Assembly: GCA_903889845.1 (NCBI GenBank)
Contig: CAISZB010000350.1
Span: 1-7,701, forward strand
Direction: 5' to 3'
Length of the DNA stretch: 7,701 nt
Source: an uncultured Verrucomicrobium sp.
GTDB lineage: Bacteria; Verrucomicrobiota; Verrucomicrobiia; Methylacidiphilales; GAS474
Shown here: positions 1-6,836 of the stretch, piece after piece
Layout: each line of letters opens with the position of its first letter
How positions within the stretch are numbered: position 1 is the first letter of the stretch
Program-made: the position numbers and the translations under genes
The notes under the pieces: generated by a model
The model's input: only the letters and a program-made list of their open reading frames with translations
What the model was told of the DNA's origin: nothing
Database searches by the model: none

Positions 1-2198
1 CAGAAGAGTTTAGGGTAGACGTTCTGGCCGCCCTCGACGGTGCCCCGGCCCAGGAAGGGGACGATGACGGCGTTCCATTGGAGGCCCTTCGCCTTCTTCA
101 TGGTCATCAGTTCGATCCGGGGCTCGGAGGCGGCGGGGCCTTCCCAGAGAGGGGCGTTCCGGTCGAGGCCGAGGAGGAGGTCGCGGTGGAAGTCCCGCAA
201 TTCGCGCTCCTCCCGCTGGGCGGCGTGGGCGGAGAGGAGGAGGCTGTTCAGGCCCCGGAGGCGGTTCGCCTTCTCCTCGCGATCGCCGGGGAGGCGGAGG
301 AGCCGTTCGCGGAGCCGCGTTTTTTCGATCCACAGTGCGACGGCCTCGGCGAGGGGAAGGCCAGATGCTTCCTCGCGGCAGCGGGCGAGGTCGGCGAGGA
401 GCGGGGTGACGGGATCGGGGCCGTCGAGGGGAAGCTCGGCTTCGGCCCGACGGAGGGAGAAGGAGGCTTTCTTTCCTTCCGGGCGAAGCCCCGGGGGATG
501 CCGATGGGCGAAGAGGAGGTCGTCGGGGAGGCCGTAGATTTCGCGCAGGACGCCGACGACCTCGAATTCGTTGGTCGGTTCGAGGTGAAGGGTGAGGAGG
601 GCGGCGAGCCAAAGGCACTCGGGCCGCTCGGAGCGGGGGCGGTCGGTGTGGAGGCGGACGGGCAGCCCCTCGGCCAGGAGGGCGCGGCGGCAGACGGCGA
701 GCCATTCCCTGGCCGGACAGAGAAGGGCGACTTCCCCCCAGTGGGGCGCGCCGAGGGCCTGCGGCCCGCATTCCTTCAGGCGGCGGGCGAGCCACCGGGC
801 CTCCCACGCCGTCTTATCGGCGGCGGTGCGGAGGGCTTCCGACTCGCCGCCCTCGGGCAGGGGCGGCTTCCAGCGGACGGTGCCGCCGGGGCGGTCCTGC
901 CGGGCGCTACGGAGGGGAACAAATCGGGCCTGGCCGCCCCGCCCGTCGAGGACGCGGGGGAAGCGGTCGTTGACGAAGGCGGTGACGCCGGGGCGGCAGC
1001 GGAAGGTTTCGGCGAAGGTCAACTCGGCCCCGCCGGGGGCGGCGACGAGGGCCTGGTGGTAGCGGAGGTAGTGGGCGTGGGCGGCGCGGTCCCGGTAGAT
1101 CGCCTGCTGGACGTCGCCGACCATGGTGAAGCGGCCCGGCTCCGGCGCGGCGGCGGCGGCGGCGCCGGGCCAGGCGAAGGGGGCGCTTTCGGCGGGGCGG
1201 GCCAGTTCGGTCAGGACTTCGAACTGGAGCGGGTCGGTGTCCTGCGCCTCGTCGAGGAGGATGCGGTAGCCCTCGGAGAGGAGGCGGCGGCGGAGGGCCG
1301 GATCGTCGAGGAGGCGGCGGGCGAGGACGATCTGGTCGCTGAAGTAGAGGCGGCCCGTGCGGAGGCGGAATTCCTGGAAGGCGGCGGCCTCCCCGACGGC
1401 GGCCAGAAGGGCCCCTTCGAGGAGGGTGTCGCCCCAGGGGGCGAGGGCTTCGGGCCAGCGGTCCTTCAACTCGGCACCGCCCTTGCCGTCGTACTTCGGG
1501 ATCGAAAGAAAGACGTCGCCGCCGTTCCACGCCGCCGCCGTCTCCCGCCAGTGGGCCTGCCAGCGGGCGATTGCGGCCTGCGACTTCGGGTTCTTGTTGG
1601 ACAGGCCGTCGAGGGCGGCGGGATCGAGGCGAAGCCGGGCGAGGTTCGCGGCGAGGGAGGCTTCCCGGGCGCGGAACGCGGGTGCGGCGGCGAAGCGGCC
1701 CCAATCGACGGTCTTTTCCCCCAGGCGCCGGGCGAGGTCGGTGATTTCCCGCGCGGGGACGAGGCGATGGACGATCTGTTGCCAGTTGGGGAAGGAACCG
1801 CCGCCGCTGCGGTCCTTCTCGAAGTCGCGGAGGAGCCGGGGATCGTCCTGGGTCTCCGGCGTCACCTCGGCCCCGTAGCCGATCCAGAGGCCGTGTTCCC
1901 GGACCAGCTTCAGGCAGAAGGCGTGGAGGGTGCCGATGAAGAGCCGGGAGAGGCCGTGCCGGAGGACGGGGGAGGTGGCGGCCCCGCGCTTCAGGAGGTC
2001 GGCGCGGAGGCGGACGCGCATCTCGTCGGCGGCGCGGTGGGTGTAGGTGACGACGACGAGGGTGCCGAGGCGGTCGGGCTGCCGTTCGGCGATCCGGGCG
2101 ATCCGGGAGACGAGGGAGGTGGTCTTCCCTGTCCCCGCCGCGGCGCGGACGGAAAAATTGGCGTCGAGTTCCTCCAGGAACCGATCCCGGTCGGTCAT
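1..2198 (-). CDS. UvrD/RecB/AddA-type ATP-dependent helicase-nuclease subunit, N-terminal 732 codons (3' end beyond window)
   Basis: Superfamily 1A helicase of the AddA/RecB type, which unwinds DNA from double-strand ends during recombinational repair, in the cytoplasm. Visible motifs in order are: Walker A AAAGTGKTT (residues 19-27), motif Ia VTYTHRAADEM (50-60), the GTLHAF segment, Walker B/motif II DEAQDTDP (from residue 316), motif III MVGDVQQAIY (359-368), a motif IV-like ETFRCRPG, and motif V MTMKKAKGLQW (about 698-708). Motif VI and any C-terminal PD-(D/E)XK nuclease domain would lie off the left edge, so helicase-nuclease versus plain helicase cannot be settled here. The ATG at 2198 is the only plausible start, because an in-frame TGA lies about 60 bases upstream with no ATG, GTG or TTG between. 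This leaves only 18 residues before Walker A and no Q-motif segment. The sequence before the ATG is C-rich, with no Shine-Dalgarno motif. The gene lies 123 bases downstream of the mannosidase on the same strand. The helicase class is certain; the exact subfamily (AddA-like or RecB-like) is not. Confidence 0.9.
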   Translation of the reverse strand, partial: MTDRDRFLEELDANFSVRAAAGTGKTTSLVSRIARIAERQPDRLGTLVVVTYTHRAADEMRVRLRADLLKRGAATSPVLRHGLSRLFIGTLHAFCLKLVREHGLWIGYGAEVTPETQDDPRLLRDFEKDRSGGGSFPNWQQIVHRLVPAREITDLARRLGEKTVDWGRFAAAPAFRAREASLAANLARLRLDPAALDGLSNKNPKSQAAIARWQAHWRETAAAWNGGDVFLSIPKYDGKGGAELKDRWPEALAPWGDTLLEGALLAAVGEAAAFQEFRLRTGRLYFSDQIVLARRLLDDPALRRRLLSEGYRILLDEAQDTDPLQFEVLTELARPAESAPFAWPGAAAAAAPEPGRFTMVGDVQQAIYRDRAAHAHYLRYHQALVAAPGGAELTFAETFRCRPGVTAFVNDRFPRVLDGRGGQARFVPLRSARQDRPGGTVRWKPPLPEGGESEALRTAADKTAWEARWLARRLKECGPQALGAPHWGEVALLCPAREWLAVCRRALLAEGLPVRLHTDRPRSERPECLWLAALLTLHLEPTNEFEVVGVLREIYGLPDDLLFAHRHPPGLRPEGKKASFSLRRAEAELPLDGPDPVTPLLADLARCREEASGLPLAEAVALWIEKTRLRERLLRLPGDREEKANRLRGLNSLLLSAHAAQREERELRDFHRDLLLGLDRNAPLWEGPAASEPRIELMTMKKAKGLQWNAVIVPFLGRGTVEGGQNVYPKLF

Positions 2199-2321
2199 GG
2201 GGGAGAGGGTGGGCGGCCCGCCCCGGAGTGGAAAGCCGAAAAAACGGGGAAAACGGCGAGCAAATCACCGATGCCAGCCGTTTGCCCCCTTTTCCTCTTT
2301 GTCGCTGACCCGAAGCAAAGA
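2199..2321. other. Intergenic gap between beta-mannosidase and helicase genes
   Basis: This is a 123-base non-coding gap between two minus-strand genes. I see no convincing rho-independent terminator for the mannosidase and no clear promoter for the helicase. Around 2235-2257 there is an A-rich near-direct repeat (AAAACGGGG then AAAACGGC). It has only 4-base complementary ends (GCCG/CGGC) and does not make a stable hairpin. Read-through from the mannosidase into the helicase is possible, but nothing here proves it. Confidence 0.5.
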
Positions 2322-4802
2322 TCAGTAGCTATCGACTAGGGAGCTGGTTTCCAGCGCTGCCTGGAGGGCTTCCTTTGTGACCGGCGCCTTTGTCCTCACG
2401 ACGACGGTCCGGGTTTCCTTGGGGAAGAGGTCGAAGTAGTTGTCGTCGGCCCGGTGGGGGATGTTCCGGAAGTGGAACCGGACGGCGTGCTGGTAGACGG
2501 GCGAGGTCAGTGCCAACTCCCAGCGGAGCGGGTCGAGCTGCCGGAGTTCCGTCGCGATCTTGCCCTTCGGCAAGGGGAGGTTCCGCGGGGCGGTGAGGAA
2601 GACGGTCTGGCGGGAGACGTCGCCGTTTTCCGTTTCGAGCTCGACGCGGAGGTAGAGGTTCCGGGCGCCGTGCTTCGCCATCTCCTTCGCGAAGTCGAGA
2701 CGGAGCTGCCGGACGGCCTCGACGCAGCCCAGGCGGACGGCCTTTTTTCCCTGGCGCACCGTCCCCTGGGTGAAGTGCTCCAGCGACCAGCGGAGCGTTC
2801 CCTGTGTCGGCTTCGGCCCGTCGTAGACGGTGTGGAGGTCGATCTCGTGGATCGTGCTCGTCACGAGGTTGTTCTTGCCGATGGTCTCCTCGCCGGGGAC
2901 GTGGGCGCTGACGAGGGCGGGGGCCAGGAACCGCTTCGCCTCGTAGTGGAGGGCCTTCCAGAGGCCGCCGAACTCGATGCTGCTCCAGGAGGCGACGGGC
3001 CAGTTGTCGTTGAGCTGCCAGTAGAGCGCCCCCATGGTCCGGGGCATCGAGCGGCGGAAGTGCTCGACACCGATTTTCATGCAGTAGGCCTGATTGAGCT
3101 GGGAGAGGTAGGAGAGTGCGGCGAAGTCCTTCGGGAAGCGGTAGAGCCGGGAGACGTAATCCATGATGATCTGGTTCCCTGCGCCGTTCTTCTGGTGGTT
3201 CTCCATCTCCGGGCCGAAGGCGTTGAAGTTCTCCGGCTTGCAGTAAGTCGCCGCGACCTCGGGCGAGTTGTAGGACTGCATGCCGAACTCGGAGCAGAAG
3301 CGGAACTTCTTTGTCTCGTAGGTTTTGACCGGCTTGCGACCGTGCCAGACTTCCCAGAAATGGCAATCGCCCGCCCGCTCGTTGTTGTCTCCTTTTTCCC
3401 ATCCCTCCGGGTTGTGGGGGGAGGAGGGCCAGTAGGGGGTCGTGCCGTCGAAGCGGTTCACGGATGCGGGCAGCACCTTGCGGAACAGATCGAGATAAGC
3501 TTTTTTCAGCTTCGCGCTCTCGCCGATCAGCTTGTACATTTGCTCGATCTCGTTGTTGCCGCACCAGAGGGCGAGGCAGGCGCGGTGGGCGAGGCGGGCG
3601 ACCTGATGATCGGCCTCGGCCTTCACTTGATCGAGGAACGCCTTGTCCCCCGGATAGAGGCAGCAGGCGAACATGAAGTCCTGCCAGACGAGGAGCCCCT
3701 TCTCGTCGCAGAGGTCGTAGAAGGCTTCCTGCTCGTAGACGTTGCCGCCCCAGACGCGGATCATGTTCATGTTCGCCTCGACGGCCGAGGTGAGGAGGTC
3801 GTCGTAGAGGGCGCGGTCGCACTCGGTGATGAAGGCGTGGGCGGGGACCCAGTTGGCCCCCTTGGCGAAGATCGTCCGTCCGTTGACGACGAACTGGAAG
3901 CTCTCGCCGAATTTGTCCTTGTGCCGGTCGAGGACGATCGTGCGGAGGCCGATCTTCCGGGTCCAGGTGTCGAGGAGGGTGCCCTGTGCGTCGCGCAGTT
4001 CGAGGGAGACGGTGTAGAGAGGCTGAGATCCCAGGCCATTGGGCCACCAGAGGGCGGGGGCCTTGACGGTGGCGCGGTTGCCTTTCACCTCGGCGACGGT
4101 CTTCCCGTCGAGGGAGACGGTGCCGGAGAGCTTTGCCGTTCCTTTCCTTGCCAGCGTCGGTTCGAAGACGAGGTCGACCTGGTTCTTGCCGTGTTTCTGG
4201 ACGACGCGGACCGACTCGATCCTATTTCCCGACCAGGCTTCGAGGCGGATCGGCAGCCAGATGCCCGAGGTGGCGAAACGGGGGCCCCAGTCCCAGCCGA
4301 AGGAGCATCCCTGCTTGCGGAGGCGGGAGCTGCCGCCGACGGGGTCGTTCCACTCGATGAGGGCGTTGGGCTTTTCCTTGTTCGCGGCCAACTTTGCCTG
4401 AATCGCTTTGAGAGGGGCGGTGAAGGCGATTTCGAGAACGTTTTCGCCGGGGCGGAGGACTTTCCCGACGGGGAAGCGGTGGCCGAGGAACATGTTCTCG
4501 ACCGAGGCGATCTTTTTTCCGTTTAACTTCAATTCGGCGACGGTGTCGAGTCCTTCGGCGATCAACTCGACGACCTCTTCGCGGAAAAGGGAGGGATCGG
4601 CTTCAAATGTACAACGATATTTCCAGTCCTTGTTTTCGATCCATTGGAGGTCGAGTTCGTTCCGTCCCCAGAACGGGTCGGGGATCAATTGATGGCGGAG
4701 GAGGTCGGTGTGGATGCAGCCGGGGACTTTGGCCTCCAGCCACTGCTTGGAGGACGATTCTAGGAACTGCCACGACGCGGTAAGGGGCTGGAGAGAGGGC
4801 AT
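2322..4802 (-). CDS. Beta-mannosidase, glycoside hydrolase family 2
   Basis: Retaining exo-beta-mannosidase (EC 3.2.1.25 expected) that removes terminal beta-linked mannose from manno-oligosaccharides. The 826 residues cover the usual family length once a signal peptide is discounted; none is visible, so the enzyme is probably cytoplasmic. Domain order: N-terminal jelly-roll (about 1-190, with the SFGWDWGPRFATSGIW stretch at 167-182), immunoglobulin-like domain (about 195-290, including LWWPNG), TIM barrel (about 300-625) and C-terminal beta domains (about 640-826). The acid/base glutamate is E418 in LWCGNNEIEQ and the nucleophile is E505 in FCSEFGMQSY. Other family hallmarks are NMIRVWGGNVYE (346-357) and GALYWQLNDNWP (591-602). 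The ATG at 4802 is fixed by an in-frame TAA near 4845-4847 with no other start codon between. It is preceded by ACACCCCCT, with no Shine-Dalgarno motif. The gene diverges from an AraC-type regulator across an AT-rich control region, which suggests substrate-induced expression. GH2 membership and catalytic residues are clear; strict mannose specificity is inferred from these motifs. Confidence 0.96.
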   Translation of the reverse strand: MPSLQPLTASWQFLESSSKQWLEAKVPGCIHTDLLRHQLIPDPFWGRNELDLQWIENKDWKYRCTFEADPSLFREEVVELIAEGLDTVAELKLNGKKIASVENMFLGHRFPVGKVLRPGENVLEIAFTAPLKAIQAKLAANKEKPNALIEWNDPVGGSSRLRKQGCSFGWDWGPRFATSGIWLPIRLEAWSGNRIESVRVVQKHGKNQVDLVFEPTLARKGTAKLSGTVSLDGKTVAEVKGNRATVKAPALWWPNGLGSQPLYTVSLELRDAQGTLLDTWTRKIGLRTIVLDRHKDKFGESFQFVVNGRTIFAKGANWVPAHAFITECDRALYDDLLTSAVEANMNMIRVWGGNVYEQEAFYDLCDEKGLLVWQDFMFACCLYPGDKAFLDQVKAEADHQVARLAHRACLALWCGNNEIEQMYKLIGESAKLKKAYLDLFRKVLPASVNRFDGTTPYWPSSPHNPEGWEKGDNNERAGDCHFWEVWHGRKPVKTYETKKFRFCSEFGMQSYNSPEVAATYCKPENFNAFGPEMENHQKNGAGNQIIMDYVSRLYRFPKDFAALSYLSQLNQAYCMKIGVEHFRRSMPRTMGALYWQLNDNWPVASWSSIEFGGLWKALHYEAKRFLAPALVSAHVPGEETIGKNNLVTSTIHEIDLHTVYDGPKPTQGTLRWSLEHFTQGTVRQGKKAVRLGCVEAVRQLRLDFAKEMAKHGARNLYLRVELETENGDVSRQTVFLTAPRNLPLPKGKIATELRQLDPLRWELALTSPVYQHAVRFHFRNIPHRADDNYFDLFPKETRTVVVRTKAPVTKEALQAALETSSLVDSY

Positions 4803-4821
4803 AGGGGGTGTTATATCGTTA

Positions 4822-4857
4822 TTAAAAGATATTCTTTCTTTGTATTATCTCTTTTAA
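4822..4857. repeat. Inverted repeat TTAAAAGA/TCTTTTAA in the divergent control region
   Basis: Perfect 8-base arms at 4822-4829 and 4850-4857 are separated by 20 bases. They surround the predicted -10 box of the mannosidase promoter. The right arm also starts a compact palindrome, TCTTT-T-AAAGA, at 4850-4860. This could be an operator for the neighbouring AraC-type regulator, but the low sequence complexity weakens the case. Confidence 0.35.
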
Positions 4858-4864
4858 AGAAAGA
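4833..4864. repeat. Inverted repeat TCTTTCTTT/AAAGAAAGA in the divergent control region
   Basis: Perfect 9-base arms at 4833-4841 and 4856-4864 with a 14-base spacer containing the candidate -10 box. It could be a protein-binding site. A transcribed hairpin is less likely, because most of it lies upstream of the expected mannosidase transcript start. Confidence 0.4.
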
Positions 4865-4871
4865 CTTTCAA
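4844..4871 (-). promoter_or_regulatory. Candidate sigma70-like promoter for the beta-mannosidase gene
   Basis: On the minus strand, TTGAAA (plus positions 4866-4871) is followed after 16 bases by GATAAT (plus positions 4844-4849). These match the sigma70 consensus at most positions. Initiation would fall near 4837, giving a leader of about 35 bases before the ATG at 4802. The stretch is very AT-rich, so chance matches are more likely than in the surrounding GC-rich DNA. Confidence 0.45.
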
Positions 4872-4878
4872 TTTGAAA
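4866..4878. repeat. 13-base palindrome TTTCAATTTGAAA overlapping the candidate -35 box
   Basis: TTTCAA (4866-4871) and TTGAAA (4873-4878) form a perfect palindrome around one central base. The left arm, read on the minus strand, is the predicted -35 box of the mannosidase promoter, so a bound protein could block or assist polymerase there. AraC-family proteins more often use direct repeats, so the regulator binding this site is inference only. Confidence 0.4.
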
Positions 4879-4897
4879 TCATATAGAAAAAGTTGGA

Positions 4898-5713
4898 ATG
4901 ATTGCGAAAAAGTCGGACGAATGGCGGGAGGACGTGGCGTACCCCCGTTCCCTTGTCAGCGTCGGGCATTATCACCAGGCGCCGGGGTGCGAACCGATCT
5001 TCGATACGATGCGATTCGGTCGGGAACGGATCGAGTTGATGACGGGTGGACGGGGGTGGTTGAAGGTCGAGGGGGAGTGGGTGGAGGTGACGCCGGGGGC
5101 GCTGATTTGGAATGTGGAGGGGGACCAGACGATTGCCCGGAGCGATTGGAAGAATCCGTACCGTTGCCTGGCGGTCGAGATCGCGACGCCCTACCTCCGG
5201 GGGTTGCGCCGCGCCCCGCGCCTGGCCTGGTGGCGGGATGCGGAGGAGGTGAACCGCTTCACGGAGGAGGCGGTCCGCTGGGCGGTCGATGAGCGGATCG
5301 ATCGGACCGGGTTGCTGGCCTACGTCTACGGGAGGCTTCTTTTCCAGTCCCGGCTTTGGGCCCGGACCCGGGAGCAGGAGGCCCTGCCGGAACCGGTGCG
5401 CCACGCCGTCGCCCTGCTGGAGGGGGAGCTTTCCCTCCGCCTCGGGGAAGTGGCGAAGCGGGTGGGGTGGTCGGTCCCCTACCTCCACGAGGCGTTCCGC
5501 ACCCACCTGGGGACGACGCCGCATGAGGTGGCGCTGCGCCGGAAGATGCAGCTGGCCCGGGAGCGCCTCGCGGCGACCGATCATCCGGTGAAGCGGATCG
5601 CCGCCGAGTGCGGCTTCGGCGGAGCGGCGGCCTTCTGCCATGCCTTCCGGGAACGGGTCGGCGTGACGCCGCTCGCCTACCGGCGGGCGGCGACGGGGGC
5701 GAGGAAGGGTTAG
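4898..5713 (+). CDS. AraC-family transcriptional regulator with N-terminal cupin-like sensor domain
   Basis: DNA-binding transcription regulator of 271 residues. The N-terminal part (about 20-100) looks like the cupin-type ligand-binding domain, with VEGEWVEVTPGALIW at 57-71 resembling the paired cupin strands. The C-terminal part carries two helix-turn-helix units. The first is near 181-203 (RLGEVAKRVGWSVPYLHEAF), and the second near 230-253 ends in the family signature G-F-x(5)-F-x(3)-F and then GVTPLAYRR (255-263). The start is fixed by an in-frame TGA at 4874-4876; the ATG at 4898 is the first start codon after it. Only a weak GGA lies directly before the ATG. The gene is divergent from the GH2 beta-mannosidase, the usual arrangement for a local sugar-responsive activator, so a mannoside-related signal is the likely inducer (inferred). 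Its TAG stop overlaps the TAA of the convergent membrane-protein gene by 4 bases. Confidence 0.93.
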   Translation: MIAKKSDEWREDVAYPRSLVSVGHYHQAPGCEPIFDTMRFGRERIELMTGGRGWLKVEGEWVEVTPGALIWNVEGDQTIARSDWKNPYRCLAVEIATPYLRGLRRAPRLAWWRDAEEVNRFTEEAVRWAVDERIDRTGLLAYVYGRLLFQSRLWARTREQEALPEPVRHAVALLEGELSLRLGEVAKRVGWSVPYLHEAFRTHLGTTPHEVALRRKMQLARERLAATDHPVKRIAAECGFGGAAAFCHAFRERVGVTPLAYRRAATGARKG

Positions 5714-6708
5714 TTTTTCTTCTGTTCGCCGACCCAGAGCCCGATCACTTCGTAGATAATGACCGTGGTGAAGGTGACCATGAGCCAGATCAGGGTCGCC
5801 TCGATGGGGAGGCCGTACCAGGCGTCGATGAAGATCCCGACCATCTGCTCGTGCTGATAGCCCCACCACTGGTAGGGGGCGGCGAGGGTCGCCTCCCAGA
5901 GGAGGCTGACGAGGAGGAGGAAGATCAGGGTGAAGCTGAAGGCCTGCCAGTTGATCCGGGGCTTCGCGACGGGATAGAAGAGGGCGCTGGGGACAATGGC
6001 GGCGAGGATGATGAAGGTGATGTAGCCGGGGAAAGCGTGGTAGCCGCTGTGGAGCTGGTAATAGATGTCGGCGCCGACAATGGCGGCGAGGCCCCAGAAG
6101 ATCGACTCCCAGTGGAGGTGGCTGGCGCTGAAGAGGGTGCGGAGGGTGGGGAACTTCGTTTCCATTTTCCGAAACGCCCCGGTGCCGACCTTGTAGGCGG
6201 CGAGCCAGGCCTCGTTGGCCCAGATGTAGATGAGGAGGACGGCGGCGATGCCGAAGACGTAGAAGGCGAATTCCTCGATCGGTAGCGCGCCGGGGATCCA
6301 CTTCCACGTGTAGAGGTCGAAGCCGGGCAGGTAGATGCCGAGGACGGCCTTCGTATTGGCGAAGGTGAAGAAGATCGCGCCGAAGAAGAGGTCGAGGAGG
6401 AAGCCGAGGGGAGCGATGATTCCTAGAGTGAGGTAGAAGGCCTTTTTCGAATCGTTCTTCGCCGTTCCTTTCCCCGAATTCTGATGAAGCCAGACGAGGA
6501 TGAAGAGGATAGGGACGATGAAGAGGAGGAGGCTCCAGGTGTAGCCGAGGGGGGAGGGATTGAAGCTGACGGGGACCATGACGGTGGGAACCTCGACGGT
6601 CTTCAGGGTGAGGTAGATCGGGATGAGGAGGGCGGCGAGGAGCGCGAAGACGACCCCGGCGGTCTTGGCTTTCGCGAGGAGCCGGGTGCGGAGGGGCGTG
6701 GAATGCAT
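5710..6708 (-). CDS. Polytopic membrane protein with two lycopene-cyclase-like motif repeats, function unproven
   Basis: This 332-residue integral membrane protein has about eight hydrophobic helices, near 17-36, 56-75, 90-116, 143-163, 201-217, 225-246, 254-272 and 300-324. Two segments resemble each other: GIYLPGF...GALPIEEFAFYVF (124-152) and GIFIDAWYGLPIEATLIWLM (291-310). The P-I-E-E motif before a helix, together with Trp/Tyr-rich loops, recalls the membrane-type lycopene cyclase domain of bacterial CrtYc/CrtYd and fungal CarRA proteins, which cyclise lycopene ends in carotenoid synthesis. The second copy reads P-I-E-A, lacking the second glutamate. No crtB, crtI or other carotenoid gene lies in the window, so cyclase activity is only a hypothesis; it may belong to a related family of unknown role. 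The ATG at 6708 is fixed by an in-frame TGA five codons upstream. The bases before it (CTGCCCCG) have no Shine-Dalgarno motif. It converges on the AraC gene with a 4-base stop overlap. Confidence 0.85.
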   Translation of the reverse strand: MHSTPLRTRLLAKAKTAGVVFALLAALLIPIYLTLKTVEVPTVMVPVSFNPSPLGYTWSLLLFIVPILFILVWLHQNSGKGTAKNDSKKAFYLTLGIIAPLGFLLDLFFGAIFFTFANTKAVLGIYLPGFDLYTWKWIPGALPIEEFAFYVFGIAAVLLIYIWANEAWLAAYKVGTGAFRKMETKFPTLRTLFSASHLHWESIFWGLAAIVGADIYYQLHSGYHAFPGYITFIILAAIVPSALFYPVAKPRINWQAFSFTLIFLLLVSLLWEATLAAPYQWWGYQHEQMVGIFIDAWYGLPIEATLIWLMVTFTTVIIYEVIGLWVGEQKKN

Positions 6709-6836
6709 CGGGGCAGGAAGCTGTCATGGGGGATTCTTGGTGTCCAGAAGGAATCCGGTTTCCAGGGGTGACGGGAAAAAGCGGCTCGCCCCCCGGGAGG
6801 ATTTATGCGATGGGGTAAAGGTACTTAAGATATTTT
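6709..6836. other. Divergent intergenic region
   Basis: This 128-base gap separates the minus-strand membrane protein from the plus-strand small-protein/lyase unit, so it must hold or border promoters for both. I cannot identify a good -35/-10 pair for the minus-strand gene. On the plus side, TAAGAT (6826-6831) is a weak -10 match lying only 5 bases before the ATG at 6837. If used, it would give a leaderless or nearly leaderless transcript. Confidence 0.4.
6805..6828 (+). other. Possible 7-codon leader ORF (MRWGKGT) with a Shine-Dalgarno motif
   Basis: ATG CGA TGG GGT AAA GGT ACT TAA follows GGGAGG (6795-6800) at a spacing of 4 bases. It is the only start codon in the window with a strong Shine-Dalgarno-like motif. 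It ends 8 bases before the ATG of the downstream small membrane protein. It could be a translated leader, but a reading frame this short can easily arise by chance. Confidence 0.2.

Noticed and set aside
2235..2257. Possible terminator hairpin downstream of the mannosidase
   Set aside because: Only 4 complementary bases at the ends; the interior is a near-direct repeat, not an inverted repeat, so no stable stem forms.
907..2268. Minus-strand open frame of 453 codons within the helicase region
   Set aside because: It is in a different minus-strand frame and is Pro/Arg-rich. Walker A, DEAQD and motif III appear only in the frame starting at 2198.
78..2339. Plus-strand open frame of 753 codons, antisense to the helicase
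   Set aside because: Its translation is low-complexity Gly/Glu/Ala-rich with no domain. The opposite strand carries a full set of helicase motifs. Long antisense frames are expected in GC-rich genes.
2329..4047. Minus-strand open frame of 572 codons within the beta-mannosidase
   Set aside because: It is an Arg/Pro-rich out-of-frame reading of the same strand as the real gene, without domain signal.
2454..4526. Plus-strand open frame of 690 codons, antisense to the beta-mannosidase
   Set aside because: It lies inside the GH2 gene, is rich in Gly/Glu/Val/Asp and shows no recognisable motif, so it is a composition shadow.
4841..4848. Plus-strand TGTATTAT as an extended -10 box for the AraC gene
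   Set aside because: The TG directly abuts the hexamer rather than sitting one base away, and no acceptable -35 lies 16-18 bases upstream. The AraC promoter is left unassigned.
5608..6285. Plus-strand open frame of 225 codons rich in Glu/Gly/Asp
   Set aside because: It is an antisense shadow of the membrane-protein gene and the tail of the AraC gene. Its acidic composition mirrors hydrophobic codons on the other strand.
4868..6727. Minus-strand open frame of 619 codons spanning the AraC and membrane-protein genes
   Set aside because: The translation is Pro/His/Arg-rich and non-globular. It covers two genes with clear family motifs in other frames and the AT-rich control region.
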